The notes beneath the pieces were generated by a model. That model searched no databases, was not told where the DNA came from, and saw nothing but the letters and a program-made list of their open reading frames with translations. Shown here piece by piece: positions 1 to 7,885 of a stretch of DNA of 64,000 nucleotides (position 1 is the first letter of the stretch; the number at the start of each line of letters is the position of its first letter). The DNA lies in the NCBI GenBank assembly GCA_903879715.1, contig CAIRMR010000186.1:1-64000 (forward strand). The letters are read 5' to 3'. The DNA comes from an uncultured Bacteroidales bacterium. Lineage in GTDB: Bacteria > Bacteroidota > Bacteroidia > Bacteroidales > UBA4417. Both the position numbers and the translations under genes were made by a program.

Positions 1-53
1 CTATTCTTAAGAATAAGTTCTAATGCTTCAATCTCCTCAGTTTTCAGTTTCAT
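1..53 (-). CDS. Possible 5' end of a small unknown gene, cut by the left edge
   Basis: An ATG on the minus strand (complement of 51-53) opens a frame that stays open to the window edge, giving the 17 codons MKLKTEEIEALELILKN and then a partial codon. The fragment is acidic and helical in character, like the start of a small soluble protein, but too short to assign. The AT-rich stretch upstream (54-147) could hold its promoter. It may equally be chance, since a 17-codon open frame is weak evidence. Confidence 0.3.
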   Translation of the reverse strand, partial: MKLKTEEIEALELILKN

Positions 54-145
54 ATATCTCATAATGAGATAAATGTACAACTTTAATTTCACATAACCAA
101 AATAATACGACATTATATTATTCTCATTACTTAGCTCAACACCTG

Positions 146-184
146 GCAAAAAAAAATACCCCCTGAAGAACAGAAGGTATTTCG
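146..184 (-). terminator. Rho-independent terminator of the efp/lpxD-like transcript
   Basis: On the minus strand the arms AAATACC and GGTATTT (154-160 and 176-182 on the plus strand), extended by CTG/CAG pairing, are followed by an uninterrupted run of T residues (complement of 146-153). It sits about 20 bases after the stop codon at 201, so it should end the lipid A/efp transcript. Confidence 0.75.
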
Positions 185-200
185 ATTGATTGGTTGAGGT

Positions 201-1130
201 TTATTTAAGATTAGCGTAAATTTCGGGTAGTTTACGAAGTATCGCAAGTTCTTTCCATTTTTTTCGTGCTTCGATGGCAGGAATTCCGAAATAAGTTCCT
301 CCGGGTGGCAGCGATTTATCTACTGCTGATGTGGCAAGGATAACACATCCTTTGCCGATTACAAGATCTTTATTGATAGCCACTTTTGCCCATATCAGCA
401 CATCATCCTCAATACGGGTAACTCCGGCTATAGCGGTATGAGCTCCAATCAGGCAGTTTGCGCCAATATGCGTGTCGTGGCCTACCTGCACATGATTATC
501 GAATTTAGTGCCTTTACCAACTACCGTATCGCCTGATACGCCACGATCGATGGAACAGAGAGCACCAATTTCCACATTATCGTGTATAACCACCTTCCCG
601 CATGATTCAAATTTGCGGTAGCCTTCGGGTTTGCGCTGGAAATAATACGCGTCAGCTCCCAGCACGCTGTTGGCATGTATTACTACATTATCACCAATTA
701 TGGTGTGATCGTAGATGCTTACATTGGAATGAATAATACAGTTCCGGCCAATAATAACATTGTTTCCAACAAATGCTCCGGGCTGAATAACCGTTCCTTC
801 TCCGATAACCGCGGTTGGGCTGATTGCGGAAGGTGAAGGTACAAATGGCATGAATTTGTTTACGAGCGATACATAAGCTGCAAATGGATCGTCATGAAAC
901 AAAAGTGCTTTGCCTTCGGGGCATTCGACTTTCTGGTTAATAATTATAGTTGTGGCTTTCGATGACAGAGCTTTGGAATAATATTTCGGATGATCGACAA
1001 AGGTCAGATCGCCAGTCATAACCATGTGTATTTCGTTCATTCCGGTAACAGGGAAAGTTGCATCACCCTGAAACGTCGAGCCAATAAAGGCTGCTATTTC
1101 AGAGAGTGCAATTGGTGCAGGTAATTTCAT
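201..1130 (-). CDS. LpxD-like hexapeptide-repeat N-acyltransferase (paralogue)
   Basis: This 309-residue protein is built like LpxD: a short N-terminal uridine-binding-type domain (about residues 1-100) followed by a left-handed beta-helix of many I-G-x-x-x imperfect hexapeptide repeats (about 105-275). It keeps the LpxD-like segments GADAYYF and VGHDTHIGANCLIGAH. It is shorter than the true LpxD at 5185 and lacks its C-terminal helical tail. It probably transfers an acyl group onto a nucleotide amino sugar, but whether the substrate is the lipid A precursor or another sugar cannot be read from sequence. It lies 59 bases downstream of efp on the same strand and is the last gene before the terminator. 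The ATG at 1128-1130 is the natural start. Confidence 0.82.
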   Translation of the reverse strand: MKLPAPIALSEIAAFIGSTFQGDATFPVTGMNEIHMVMTGDLTFVDHPKYYSKALSSKATTIIINQKVECPEGKALLFHDDPFAAYVSLVNKFMPFVPSPSAISPTAVIGEGTVIQPGAFVGNNVIIGRNCIIHSNVSIYDHTIIGDNVVIHANSVLGADAYYFQRKPEGYRKFESCGKVVIHDNVEIGALCSIDRGVSGDTVVGKGTKFDNHVQVGHDTHIGANCLIGAHTAIAGVTRIEDDVLIWAKVAINKDLVIGKGCVILATSAVDKSLPPGGTYFGIPAIEARKKWKELAILRKLPEIYANLK

Positions 1131-1189
1131 AAAAACGCAGTGATTTCGTTATGTTTATTTTAGCTGACAAAGTAATTTCCGGAGCGGTA

Positions 1190-1753
1190 TTATTTAACTC
1201 TTTCGAAATAGGTTCCTGTACGGGTGTCGATACGGATTTTTGTTCCCTCTTCAATAAACAAAGGTACCTGAACGATAGCGCCGGTTTCGAGGGTGGCTTT
1301 TTTCAATGTGTTTGATGCTGTATCTCCACGAAAACCGGGTTCTGTATACGTGACTTCAAGTTCAACAAAAGCAGGAAGTTCGCAGGTAAGCGGTGTTTCG
1401 GTATCGGCATGCACCATAATTTCAACACCCTGACCTTCTTTCAGGAACGGGTAATTGTCAACCATTTCTTCTTCTATCGAAATCTGGTCGAAAGTCTCGT
1501 TATTCATGAAATTGTATCCGTTGTCGTCCTTGTAAAGAAACTGATATGCACGGCGTTCAACCCGGGCTACATCAATAGGAGCGCCGGCTGTAAAAGTATT
1601 TGGGATAACTTTACCTGTTTTCAGGTTTTTGAGTTTTGTACGGACAAAGGCAGGGCCTTTGCCGGGTTTTACATGTTGGAACTCTACTAATTTGTAGAGA
1701 TCGCCATTAAAGTTGATGCATAGTCCATTGCGGAATTCAGCCGTTGTTGCCAT
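1190..1753 (-). CDS. efp: Translation elongation factor P
   Basis: The 187-residue length and the three-domain OB-fold layout match elongation factor P, which binds between the P and E sites and relieves ribosome stalling at consecutive prolines. The N-terminal KOW-like domain contains the loop [16 protein letters not shown] near residues 30-45, where the conserved lysine that can be modified in some bacteria would sit (K32, in PGKG). The C-terminal part ends in the usual [17 protein letters not shown] signature. It is cytoplasmic. The gene lies between the ABC ATPase and the LpxD paralogue, and a minus-strand -7 box is seen at 1797-1804, so it may be transcribed from its own promoter as well. 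Confidence 0.97.
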   Translation of the reverse strand: MATTAEFRNGLCINFNGDLYKLVEFQHVKPGKGPAFVRTKLKNLKTGKVIPNTFTAGAPIDVARVERRAYQFLYKDDNGYNFMNNETFDQISIEEEMVDNYPFLKEGQGVEIMVHADTETPLTCELPAFVELEVTYTEPGFRGDTASNTLKKATLETGAIVQVPLFIEEGTKIRIDTRTGTYFERVK

Positions 1754-1796
1754 AAATTGGTATTAGTATGATGGTTACTCTTTTTTAAAATGGGTG

Positions 1797-1804
1797 CAAA
1801 AGTA
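1797..1804 (-). promoter_or_regulatory. Bacteroidota -7 box upstream of efp
   Basis: The minus strand reads TACTTTTG, an exact fit to the TAnnTTTG element of Bacteroidota promoters, 44 bases before the efp ATG. No convincing TTG element is found about 19 bases upstream, so this is a half-supported promoter. Confidence 0.5.
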
Positions 1805-1837
1805 CACTTTTTCCTGATAATGTTATAATTTGAAAAT

Positions 1838-1890
1838 GAGGTAATTTGAAAATGAATTAATTTGAGAATTCGATAATTAGTTAATGCGAT
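1838..1890. repeat. Short AT-rich heptamer-type repeat upstream of efp
   Basis: The motif AATTTGAAAATGA occurs twice, 16 bases apart, followed by AATTTGAGAATTC. The units are built from 7-base blocks (AATTTGA, AAATGAG and variants) and resemble the other intergenic heptamer arrays in this window, though this one is weak. Confidence 0.4.
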
Positions 1891-1974
1891 AATATGACAA
1901 GGTGCCGCTGGGTTAATTTGAGAAGGATAGAGTTTTGGTATGAATGGCAATAACGTTTTTTGATTAAGGGCTAA

Positions 1975-2607
1975 CTATTTGCCATTTCTTTTATAGTCAT
2001 CAATAACTATGGATTGGGTACAAAAATCGTGCTCCTCACTTTGCGAATTGGAACAGACAATAATAATCCTGTCGGTGTGATTTGTGGCAACCAGGTTACG
2101 ATACCATTCAATGGCTTTGCGATCGAGGTTAGCGGCGGGTTCGTCAAGAAGCACTACTTCGGATTCGGTTAGCAAGGCAATGGCGAGGCGCACCCGTTGT
2201 TTCATGCCGGAAGAGAAATATTTAATAGGCTTGTTGCGATTACGGATTAATCCTGTTGCATCCATAACAGCATTTACATCCATATTGTTGCGAAACTTCC
2301 GGAAACGGCTGTGGAAAGTGAGCATTTCTTCCAGCGTAAATTCCTCGATAAGTTCGAGATACGGACCACTGAATGTTACATGCCTGAAAAAATCCTCGAT
2401 GGCAATATTCTTTCCTTCGTGGCTGTATGTTAATGTGCCTCCCGTAGGATGCAGGTGCCCTGAAATAATCTGAAGCAGTGTTGATTTTCCTGAACCGTTT
2501 GATCCAAGAATGGCATAAGCATTTCCTTGCTCAAATTCAAAATCCACATCCTGGAAAATCCATTCGTAATTATACTTTCTGCTAATTTTACTCAGGGAAA
2601 TATGCAT
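1975..2607 (-). CDS. ABC transporter ATP-binding protein
   Basis: A single 210-residue nucleotide-binding domain with Walker A GSNGSGKST (35-43), ABC signature SSGMKQR (132-138) and Walker B VVLLDEP (151-157). It would hydrolyse ATP on the cytoplasmic face of a transporter. No permease gene is adjacent, so its membrane partner is unknown; stand-alone ATPases of the CcmA/drug-export type are usual in this family. It lies between lpxA and efp on the same strand, but a 176-bp MITE-like palindrome separates it from lpxA. Substrate is not predictable. Confidence 0.88.
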   Translation of the reverse strand: MHISLSKISRKYNYEWIFQDVDFEFEQGNAYAILGSNGSGKSTLLQIISGHLHPTGGTLTYSHEGKNIAIEDFFRHVTFSGPYLELIEEFTLEEMLTFHSRFRKFRNNMDVNAVMDATGLIRNRNKPIKYFSSGMKQRVRLAIALLTESEVVLLDEPAANLDRKAIEWYRNLVATNHTDRIIIVCSNSQSEEHDFCTQSIVIDDYKRNGK

Positions 2608-2635
2608 GGAATTTTCAGGTCTGGATTAAAAACAG

Positions 2636-2811
2636 GTAACCAATCAGTCTACTTAATTGTCGGTTTAGCCACAGATTACACAGATTTAAACTGCTTAAAG
2701 CAGTTCTATGGATTAGATTTTAACAATAAGTGAGACAAATTTATCTGTGAAATTTGTGTAATCTGTGGCAAATATTTGTTTGTAAATGCGTAAGATTAAC
2801 TTATTAGTTAC
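2636..2811. mobile_element. MITE-like palindromic element, copy 1
   Basis: The element begins GTAACCAATCAG and ends CTTATTAGTTAC, so its tips are inverted repeats. Inside, GCCACAGATTACACAG (about 2670) pairs with its near-complement TGTGTAATCTGTGGC (about 2755-2770). It would fold into one long hairpin of about 176 bases. The flanks AAAAACAGG and CAAAAAAGG match at 7 of 9 positions when the terminal base is treated as flank, which fits a decayed 9-bp target duplication. It has no coding capacity. Confidence 0.7.
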
Positions 2812-2844
2812 AAAAAAGGAAATTGTACCAAAACTCAGTAATTA

Positions 2845-3633
2845 TTATTCTCTTGATTTTGAATAGCCTTTCATAATACCACGGGTTGAACGGCTGATAA
2901 ACGAAAGGATTTCGTCGCGTTCAACGGTTGGATGCATGGTGGTTTCAACAATTTCGACCGCACGGCTTACATTGTATCCGCTCAGGAAGATAATGCGGTA
3001 GATATCCTGTATTTCGTTGATTTTCTCGTTCGAAAATCCCCTGCGGCGCATTCCTACTGAATTAATACCAACATAGGAAACCGGCTCACGGGCAGCTTTT
3101 GTAAAAGGAGGCACATCTTTACGAACCAGCGAACCGCCAGAAATCATTGTATGCTGACCAATGGTAACAAACTGATGAACAGCCGACAATCCTCCGATAA
3201 TTGCATAATCTTCAACCGAAATATGTCCGGCCAGCGCTACTGAATTAGCCAGGATGCAATTGTTCCCTACCACACAATCATGAGCTATATGCGCATAAGC
3301 CATAATAAGGCAATTGTTACCAATAACCGTTTCCATCAGGGCTTTTGTCCCGCGGTTAACGGTGACAAATTCACGTATGGTTGTATTATCGCCGATTTTT
3401 ACAATTGAATCTTCGCCGGCATATTTTAAATCCTGTGGTACAGCCGCAATAACAGCTCCCGGGAATATACGGCAGTTTTTCCCGATACGCGCTCCTTCCA
3501 TAATGGTAACACTGGACCCAATCCATGTTCCTTCACCGATTATCACATTTTTTTCAATGTTAACAAAAGGCTCAATTACCACATTTTTAGCAACATTTGC
3601 CTGTGGGTGTACATATGCTAAAGGTTGATTCAT
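2845..3633 (-). CDS. lpxA: UDP-N-acetylglucosamine O-acyltransferase
   Basis: LpxA carries out the first step of lipid A synthesis, moving a 3-hydroxyacyl chain from acyl carrier protein to UDP-GlcNAc in the cytoplasm. The 262-residue length is typical. The beta-helix of hexapeptide repeats runs from about residue 8 to 190, and AYAHIAHDC at 112-120 carries H118, the counterpart of the catalytic His125 of E. coli LpxA. A helical C-terminal part (about 190-262) follows as in the family. It is the third gene of the lpxD - lpxC-fabZ - lpxA series, 137 bases after lpxC-fabZ. Confidence 0.96.
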   Translation of the reverse strand: MNQPLAYVHPQANVAKNVVIEPFVNIEKNVIIGEGTWIGSSVTIMEGARIGKNCRIFPGAVIAAVPQDLKYAGEDSIVKIGDNTTIREFVTVNRGTKALMETVIGNNCLIMAYAHIAHDCVVGNNCILANSVALAGHISVEDYAIIGGLSAVHQFVTIGQHTMISGGSLVRKDVPPFTKAAREPVSYVGINSVGMRRRGFSNEKINEIQDIYRIIFLSGYNVSRAVEIVETTMHPTVERDEILSFISRSTRGIMKGYSKSRE

Positions 3634-3770
3634 TGTTAATTGAGGTGTTAGGTGTTAGGTTTTAGGGTTTAGTAACTCATACTAAACTAAGTTCTCACAA
3701 GCAATTATAAACCCGCTTACAATTCTCAATTACCCGGAACCAGGGATATGGCAGCAGGCACTTGTTAATT

Positions 3771-5156
3771 CTACTTTTTGCGTGCTATTTGCGCCATCAG
3801 TTCGGCCTCGGAAACAATTTTATCCCCAACCCAGGCAGTACCGCGCATATGACAGATACCCCTTCGAACGGGCGAAATCATTTCGAGCACAAATACGAGT
3901 GTATCGCCGGGAACAACTTTCTGCCTGAATTTAACGGATTCCATTTTCAGGAAATAGGTAATATAATTTTCCGGATCAGGAACCGAATGCAATACGAAAA
4001 TACCTCCTGTCTGTGCCATAGCTTCAATCTGAAGTACACCGGGCATAACAGGTTCATCAGGGAAATGGCCGACAAAAAAGGATTCGTTCATTGTAACATT
4101 CTTCACACCTATTACCTGCTTGTCACTAATTTCCATAATCTTATCGACCAGGAGGAAAGGCGGACGGTGCGGGAGAATCTTTTTTATGTCGTTAATATCG
4201 TAGACTGGTTTCTTGTTGAGGTCTACTTTAGGTCCTTTAGGCGCGTTTTTAATATGCTCGCGGATAAGCTTGGCAAAGTTGGTATTCACCAGATGGCCCG
4301 GGCGTGTAGCAATAATATGTCCTTTCAAAGGCATTCCGACTAGTGCCAGATCACCAATAACATCCAGGAGTTTGTGCCTGGCAGGTTCATTGTGAAAGCG
4401 CAATTCCAGGTTATTCAGGATGCCTTCTTTCAGAACGGTGATTTTAGGTTTGTTAAAATGCTTTGCCAGACTATCCAGCTCTTCTTCACTGAGCAAACGT
4501 TCTACAAAAACGATGGCATTGCTTACATCACCACCTTTAATAAGGTTGTTTTGAATCAGGAATTCCAGATCGTGCAGAAAAACAAAAGTGCGGCAGTCAG
4601 CAATTTCTTTCCTGAAATCCTCTATATCAGCGATCGACGCATATTGAGTGCCCAGGATACGGGTCTCAAAATCAATCATCACCGAAAGGCGGAAATTATC
4701 ATCTGGCACCAGCACCATTTCACTTTTGCGCTTGGCATCCGTTAACGTAAGTGTGTTACGGAATTCGAAATATTCGCGATGAGCGTCAAGTTCTATAATG
4801 CCTGCAGCATCGAGGGCAGCCACAAAGAAACGTGCGCTTCCATCCATAATTGGCATTTCCTCGCTGTCAACCTCTACCAGCACATTATCAATACCTAAGC
4901 CGGCAACTGAAGCCATCACATGTTCGATGGTAACGAGCCGTACTCCCTGGAATTCAATGGTTGTGCCACGTGAAGTATCAACAACATAATCGGCAATAGC
5001 ATCAATTACAGGTTTTTCTTCGAGGTCGACACGACAAAACTTTATGCCGTGATCTGCCGGGGCAGGTTTAAATGTTAAGGTAACTTGTTTGCCTGTATGT
5101 AATCCTGCTCCTTGTATAGTAACAGGCTCTTTTATAGTACGTTGTTTATCAAACAT
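3771..5156 (-). CDS. lpxC/fabZ: LpxC-FabZ fusion: UDP-acyl-GlcNAc deacetylase / hydroxyacyl-ACP dehydratase
   Basis: This 461-residue protein joins two enzymes. Residues 1 to about 300 are LpxC, the committed zinc-dependent deacetylase of lipid A synthesis; the metal-binding histidine lies in TIEHVMAS and the other two ligands in RHKLLDVIGD. Residues about 315-461 are FabZ, with LPHRPPFLLVDKI and the active-site segment GHFPDEPVMPGVLQIEAMAQ (catalytic His and Glu). The fusion, common in Bacteroidota, puts two enzymes that compete for 3-hydroxyacyl-ACP in one polypeptide. It follows lpxD after 28 bases and is presumably cotranscribed with it. Confidence 0.97.
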   Translation of the reverse strand: MFDKQRTIKEPVTIQGAGLHTGKQVTLTFKPAPADHGIKFCRVDLEEKPVIDAIADYVVDTSRGTTIEFQGVRLVTIEHVMASVAGLGIDNVLVEVDSEEMPIMDGSARFFVAALDAAGIIELDAHREYFEFRNTLTLTDAKRKSEMVLVPDDNFRLSVMIDFETRILGTQYASIADIEDFRKEIADCRTFVFLHDLEFLIQNNLIKGGDVSNAIVFVERLLSEEELDSLAKHFNKPKITVLKEGILNNLELRFHNEPARHKLLDVIGDLALVGMPLKGHIIATRPGHLVNTNFAKLIREHIKNAPKGPKVDLNKKPVYDINDIKKILPHRPPFLLVDKIMEISDKQVIGVKNVTMNESFFVGHFPDEPVMPGVLQIEAMAQTGGIFVLHSVPDPENYITYFLKMESVKFRQKVVPGDTLVFVLEMISPVRRGICHMRGTAWVGDKIVSEAELMAQIARKK

Positions 5157-5184
5157 AGATTGGAATAAGTGAGCTAGTGGTTAG

Positions 5185-6246
5185 TTAGCTGATTTTTTCG
5201 TCGCTGATTTTTTCAGCCTGCAATTGTTTTATTGTTTTTTCAAGATCTCCGATCCTGTAATATAATTTATCAAGGTTGTTGAAAATGGCGATAATTCTTC
5301 GGAACCTGCTGATATCAATAGCCGGGGATCCAAGAAGTATACTTCCCGGTTTGTTAACATTACTTGCAAGGCCCGCCTGTGCCCCGATTTTTACATCGTC
5401 GGCAATTACAATATGGCCGGCAAGTCCCACCTGGCCACCTATCATACAGTTTTTCCCGACTTTGGTTGATCCTGCAATACCGCTTTGTGCAGCTATAACA
5501 GTGTTCTCCCCGATTTCAACATTATGTCCTACCTGAATCAGATTGTCGAGTTTAACACCTCTCCTGATTATTGTTGATCCAAGTGTAGCCCGGTCGATAG
5601 TGGTGTTTGCACCGATTTCAACATTGTCTTCAATAACGACATTTCCAATCTGAGCTACTTTTTTGTAATTGTTATCACTTTGTGGCGCGAATCCAAACCC
5701 ATCAGCCCCGATAACCGATCCTCCATGAATGGTACATTCATTACCAATTATACAATCGTAATAAATAATTACACCGGGGTTTAGTGTTGTGCCTGATCCG
5801 ATTTTTACATTTTCACCAACATAACTGTGAGGAAATATTTTTACATCATCACCAATCACTGCATTATCGCTGATAACAACAAAATCCCCGATATAGGCAT
5901 TGTTTCCTATTTTTGCAGATTTGGCAATGGATGCCAGGGAAGAAGTTCCTGTTTTTCCTTTACGCATCTTATCATAAATCTCAAGCAGATTGGCAAAAGC
6001 GGTATACGGATCATCAACACGAATAAGCGTACATGAAAGTTCCTGTTCAGCCTGAAAGTCGCTCTGAACAAGTACGATAGATGATCGTGTGCTGTTGATA
6101 TACGGGTAATATTTTGGATTTGCCAGGAAACTTAAAGCCTCAGGTTCGCCATCTTCGATCCTTGCTAAGCGGTTTACTTTTACGTCAGGGTTTCCGTCAA
6201 TAGTGCCGCCTACAAGGCCGGCAATGTCTTTTGCAGTAAATTCCAT
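5185..6246 (-). CDS. lpxD: UDP-3-O-(3-hydroxyacyl)glucosamine N-acyltransferase
   Basis: LpxD adds the second acyl chain in lipid A synthesis. About 353 residues: N-terminal uridine-binding domain (about 1-100, with NPKYYPYI), a hexapeptide beta-helix (about 105-310) containing GADGFGFAPQ and VGHNVEIGENTVIAAQ, and a C-terminal helix (about 315-350) with a coiled character. The ATG at 6244-6246 gives MEFTAKDIAG, the usual LpxD start; an upstream in-frame TTG at 6255 is less likely. It is the first gene of the lipid A run and has a -7 box 44 bases upstream. A shorter paralogue is at 201-1130. Confidence 0.95.
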   Translation of the reverse strand: MEFTAKDIAGLVGGTIDGNPDVKVNRLARIEDGEPEALSFLANPKYYPYINSTRSSIVLVQSDFQAEQELSCTLIRVDDPYTAFANLLEIYDKMRKGKTGTSSLASIAKSAKIGNNAYIGDFVVISDNAVIGDDVKIFPHSYVGENVKIGSGTTLNPGVIIYYDCIIGNECTIHGGSVIGADGFGFAPQSDNNYKKVAQIGNVVIEDNVEIGANTTIDRATLGSTIIRRGVKLDNLIQVGHNVEIGENTVIAAQSGIAGSTKVGKNCMIGGQVGLAGHIVIADDVKIGAQAGLASNVNKPGSILLGSPAIDISRFRRIIAIFNNLDKLYYRIGDLEKTIKQLQAEKISDEKIS

Positions 6247-6289
6247 CAGGATCAATTAGGTTTATTTTCCGGTAGGTTTTAAAAGTTTG

Positions 6290-6297
6290 CAAATATA
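6290..6297 (-). promoter_or_regulatory. Bacteroidota -7 box upstream of lpxD
   Basis: The minus strand reads TATATTTG, an exact TAnnTTTG match, 43 bases before the lpxD ATG and downstream of the HD-domain gene. A clear TTG element at the expected distance is absent. It could drive lpxD - lpxC-fabZ - lpxA. Confidence 0.5.
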
Positions 6298-6455
6298 GAT
6301 ATTATTATTAACATGGGCTTCACATGTTTATAACATCTATTTAACATGTGTTATAGGTTGAGAAAAGGGATAAGTAAAAAAGTAGAAGTATTTATATCAT
6401 CTATGTCCTATACTTCTGTTCCTTTATGCAACAAAACCTTACCTAAAGAACACAG

Positions 6456-7700
6456 TTATTCATCAGCCCATTTGGGATAGTACGTGAAGAACTTTGAAAC
6501 AGTTTTGTTATAGATGGCAATATTCAGTTGCTCCGAAAGTCCGGAAATATCCCAGCGCTGACCAATTTTGTCTACGATTGTGATCCGGTCGTTATTTGGA
6601 TCGTAGGCACTGTTCGAAATCTCACCCTGGCCGGTAAAATAGCTGTAATCGTTACCCACAAGGTTGAGTTTTTCGCTTATCCTGTTTTTTATTTCGGTAA
6701 TTCTTTCTGCTTCCATAGGCGTTGATGTAATTACAACCCTGAAAAGATTCCTGTTAAGTAATGACTTGCATAATGAACTCAGAATGGCATCAGGATATGA
6801 AGCCCATTGTTTTATGGCACAATGGATATCATAATCGTCGAGTGAAGCAAATATCGATAGTATTTCGGGCGAAGCAATAAATTGTGCTTCCCCGATTTGC
6901 CGGCTCAGGAAAAACATCAGCGATTTTGAAGCAGGCAGCTCTTTCCCTTCAGTTGCAAGTGCCCTTGCCCGGTTCAGAATGCTGATCTGCATATACTCGA
7001 CGGCAAGAACTGTTTTGTGATAGTATACTTGCCAGTACATGAGCCGGCGGGCAACAATGAATTTTTCGATGGAATAAATGCCTTTTAGTTCAACCGCCAG
7101 TTCATCATCAACAACCGTCAGCATTTTCAGGATACGGTCGGTACTGATCACTCCTTCGCTTACGCCGGTATAAAAACTGTCGCGCATCAGGTAATCCATC
7201 CTGTCCATATCCAACTGGCCAGAAACAAGTTGATGTAGAAACTTACGCGGATAGGTATTTGAAAAAATTTCTATAGCTGTTTCAAGTTTGTTATCAAATT
7301 CTGAATTCAGCTCTTTCATGAACATGAGTGTAATCTCTTCATGCGAAATATCATGAACAATATGGTGTTCAAGCGCATGAGAGAATGGTCCATGCCCGAT
7401 ATCGTGCAATAGTATGGCAAGTGTAGCCCCCTGAGCTTCTTTAGGAGAAATTTGAAAATCTTTTGATCGTAATGTTTCTATCGCCTGCCCCATCAGGTGC
7501 ATCGCGCCAATGGCATGATGAAACCGGGTATGCAGTGCTCCGGGATAAACCATTGAAGCAAGTCCCAATTGTTCAATCCTGCGGAGCCGTTGAAAAAACG
7601 GATGCTCAATTATATCAAAAACCAGCTTGTCAGCAATGGTAATAAAGCCATAAAGCGGATCATTTATTATTTTTCGTTTAAAGGCCGGTGCTGTTGCCAC
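6456..7700 (-). CDS. HD-domain phosphohydrolase
   Basis: A 414-residue soluble protein of the HD superfamily, related to dNTP triphosphohydrolase-like proteins. The metal site is visible as HTRFHHAIGAMH (57-68) and LLHDIGHGPFSHALEHH (97-113, H99-D100). A conserved start region KRKIINDPLYGFITI is present near residue 8. The biochemical substrate (nucleotide or other phosphate ester) is not known from sequence. The only in-frame start before an upstream stop is GTG at 7698-7700. It lies just upstream of lpxD and divergent from porX, an arrangement I recall as common in Bacteroidota. Confidence 0.87.
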   Translation of the reverse strand: MATAPAFKRKIINDPLYGFITIADKLVFDIIEHPFFQRLRRIEQLGLASMVYPGALHTRFHHAIGAMHLMGQAIETLRSKDFQISPKEAQGATLAILLHDIGHGPFSHALEHHIVHDISHEEITLMFMKELNSEFDNKLETAIEIFSNTYPRKFLHQLVSGQLDMDRMDYLMRDSFYTGVSEGVISTDRILKMLTVVDDELAVELKGIYSIEKFIVARRLMYWQVYYHKTVLAVEYMQISILNRARALATEGKELPASKSLMFFLSRQIGEAQFIASPEILSIFASLDDYDIHCAIKQWASYPDAILSSLCKSLLNRNLFRVVITSTPMEAERITEIKNRISEKLNLVGNDYSYFTGQGEISNSAYDPNNDRITIVDKIGQRWDISGLSEQLNIAIYNKTVSKFFTYYPKWADE

Positions 7701-7805
7701 GCTATTTTGTTAAATTTGTATAAAAGACTCGCTTATTAACCTTAAGGCACAATAAAACAACTTGTTTTCGCATTAGTAGGAGAGCTGACAAAGTGCAGAT
7801 TGGAA

Positions 7806-7835
7806 TTTGCCACATGTAGCTAACGGCTATGTTTG
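7806..7835 (+). promoter_or_regulatory. Promoter of porX, Bacteroidota type
   Basis: TTTG at 7806-7809 and TATGTTTG at 7828-7835 are separated by 18 bases, a textbook TTTG - N18-20 - TAnnTTTG Bacteroidota promoter. Transcription would begin near 7840. The ATG at 7829 lies inside the -7 box and so cannot be translated from this promoter, which fixes the porX start at 7886. Confidence 0.8.
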
Positions 7836-7885
7836 CAAAGATAACAAATGCCTTTACGGATTGTTATATTTTAAAAATAATAAAA

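Noticed and set aside
1687-1950. 87-codon minus-strand frame overlapping efp
   Set aside because: It overlaps the conserved efp start in another frame and consists mostly of spacer repeats.
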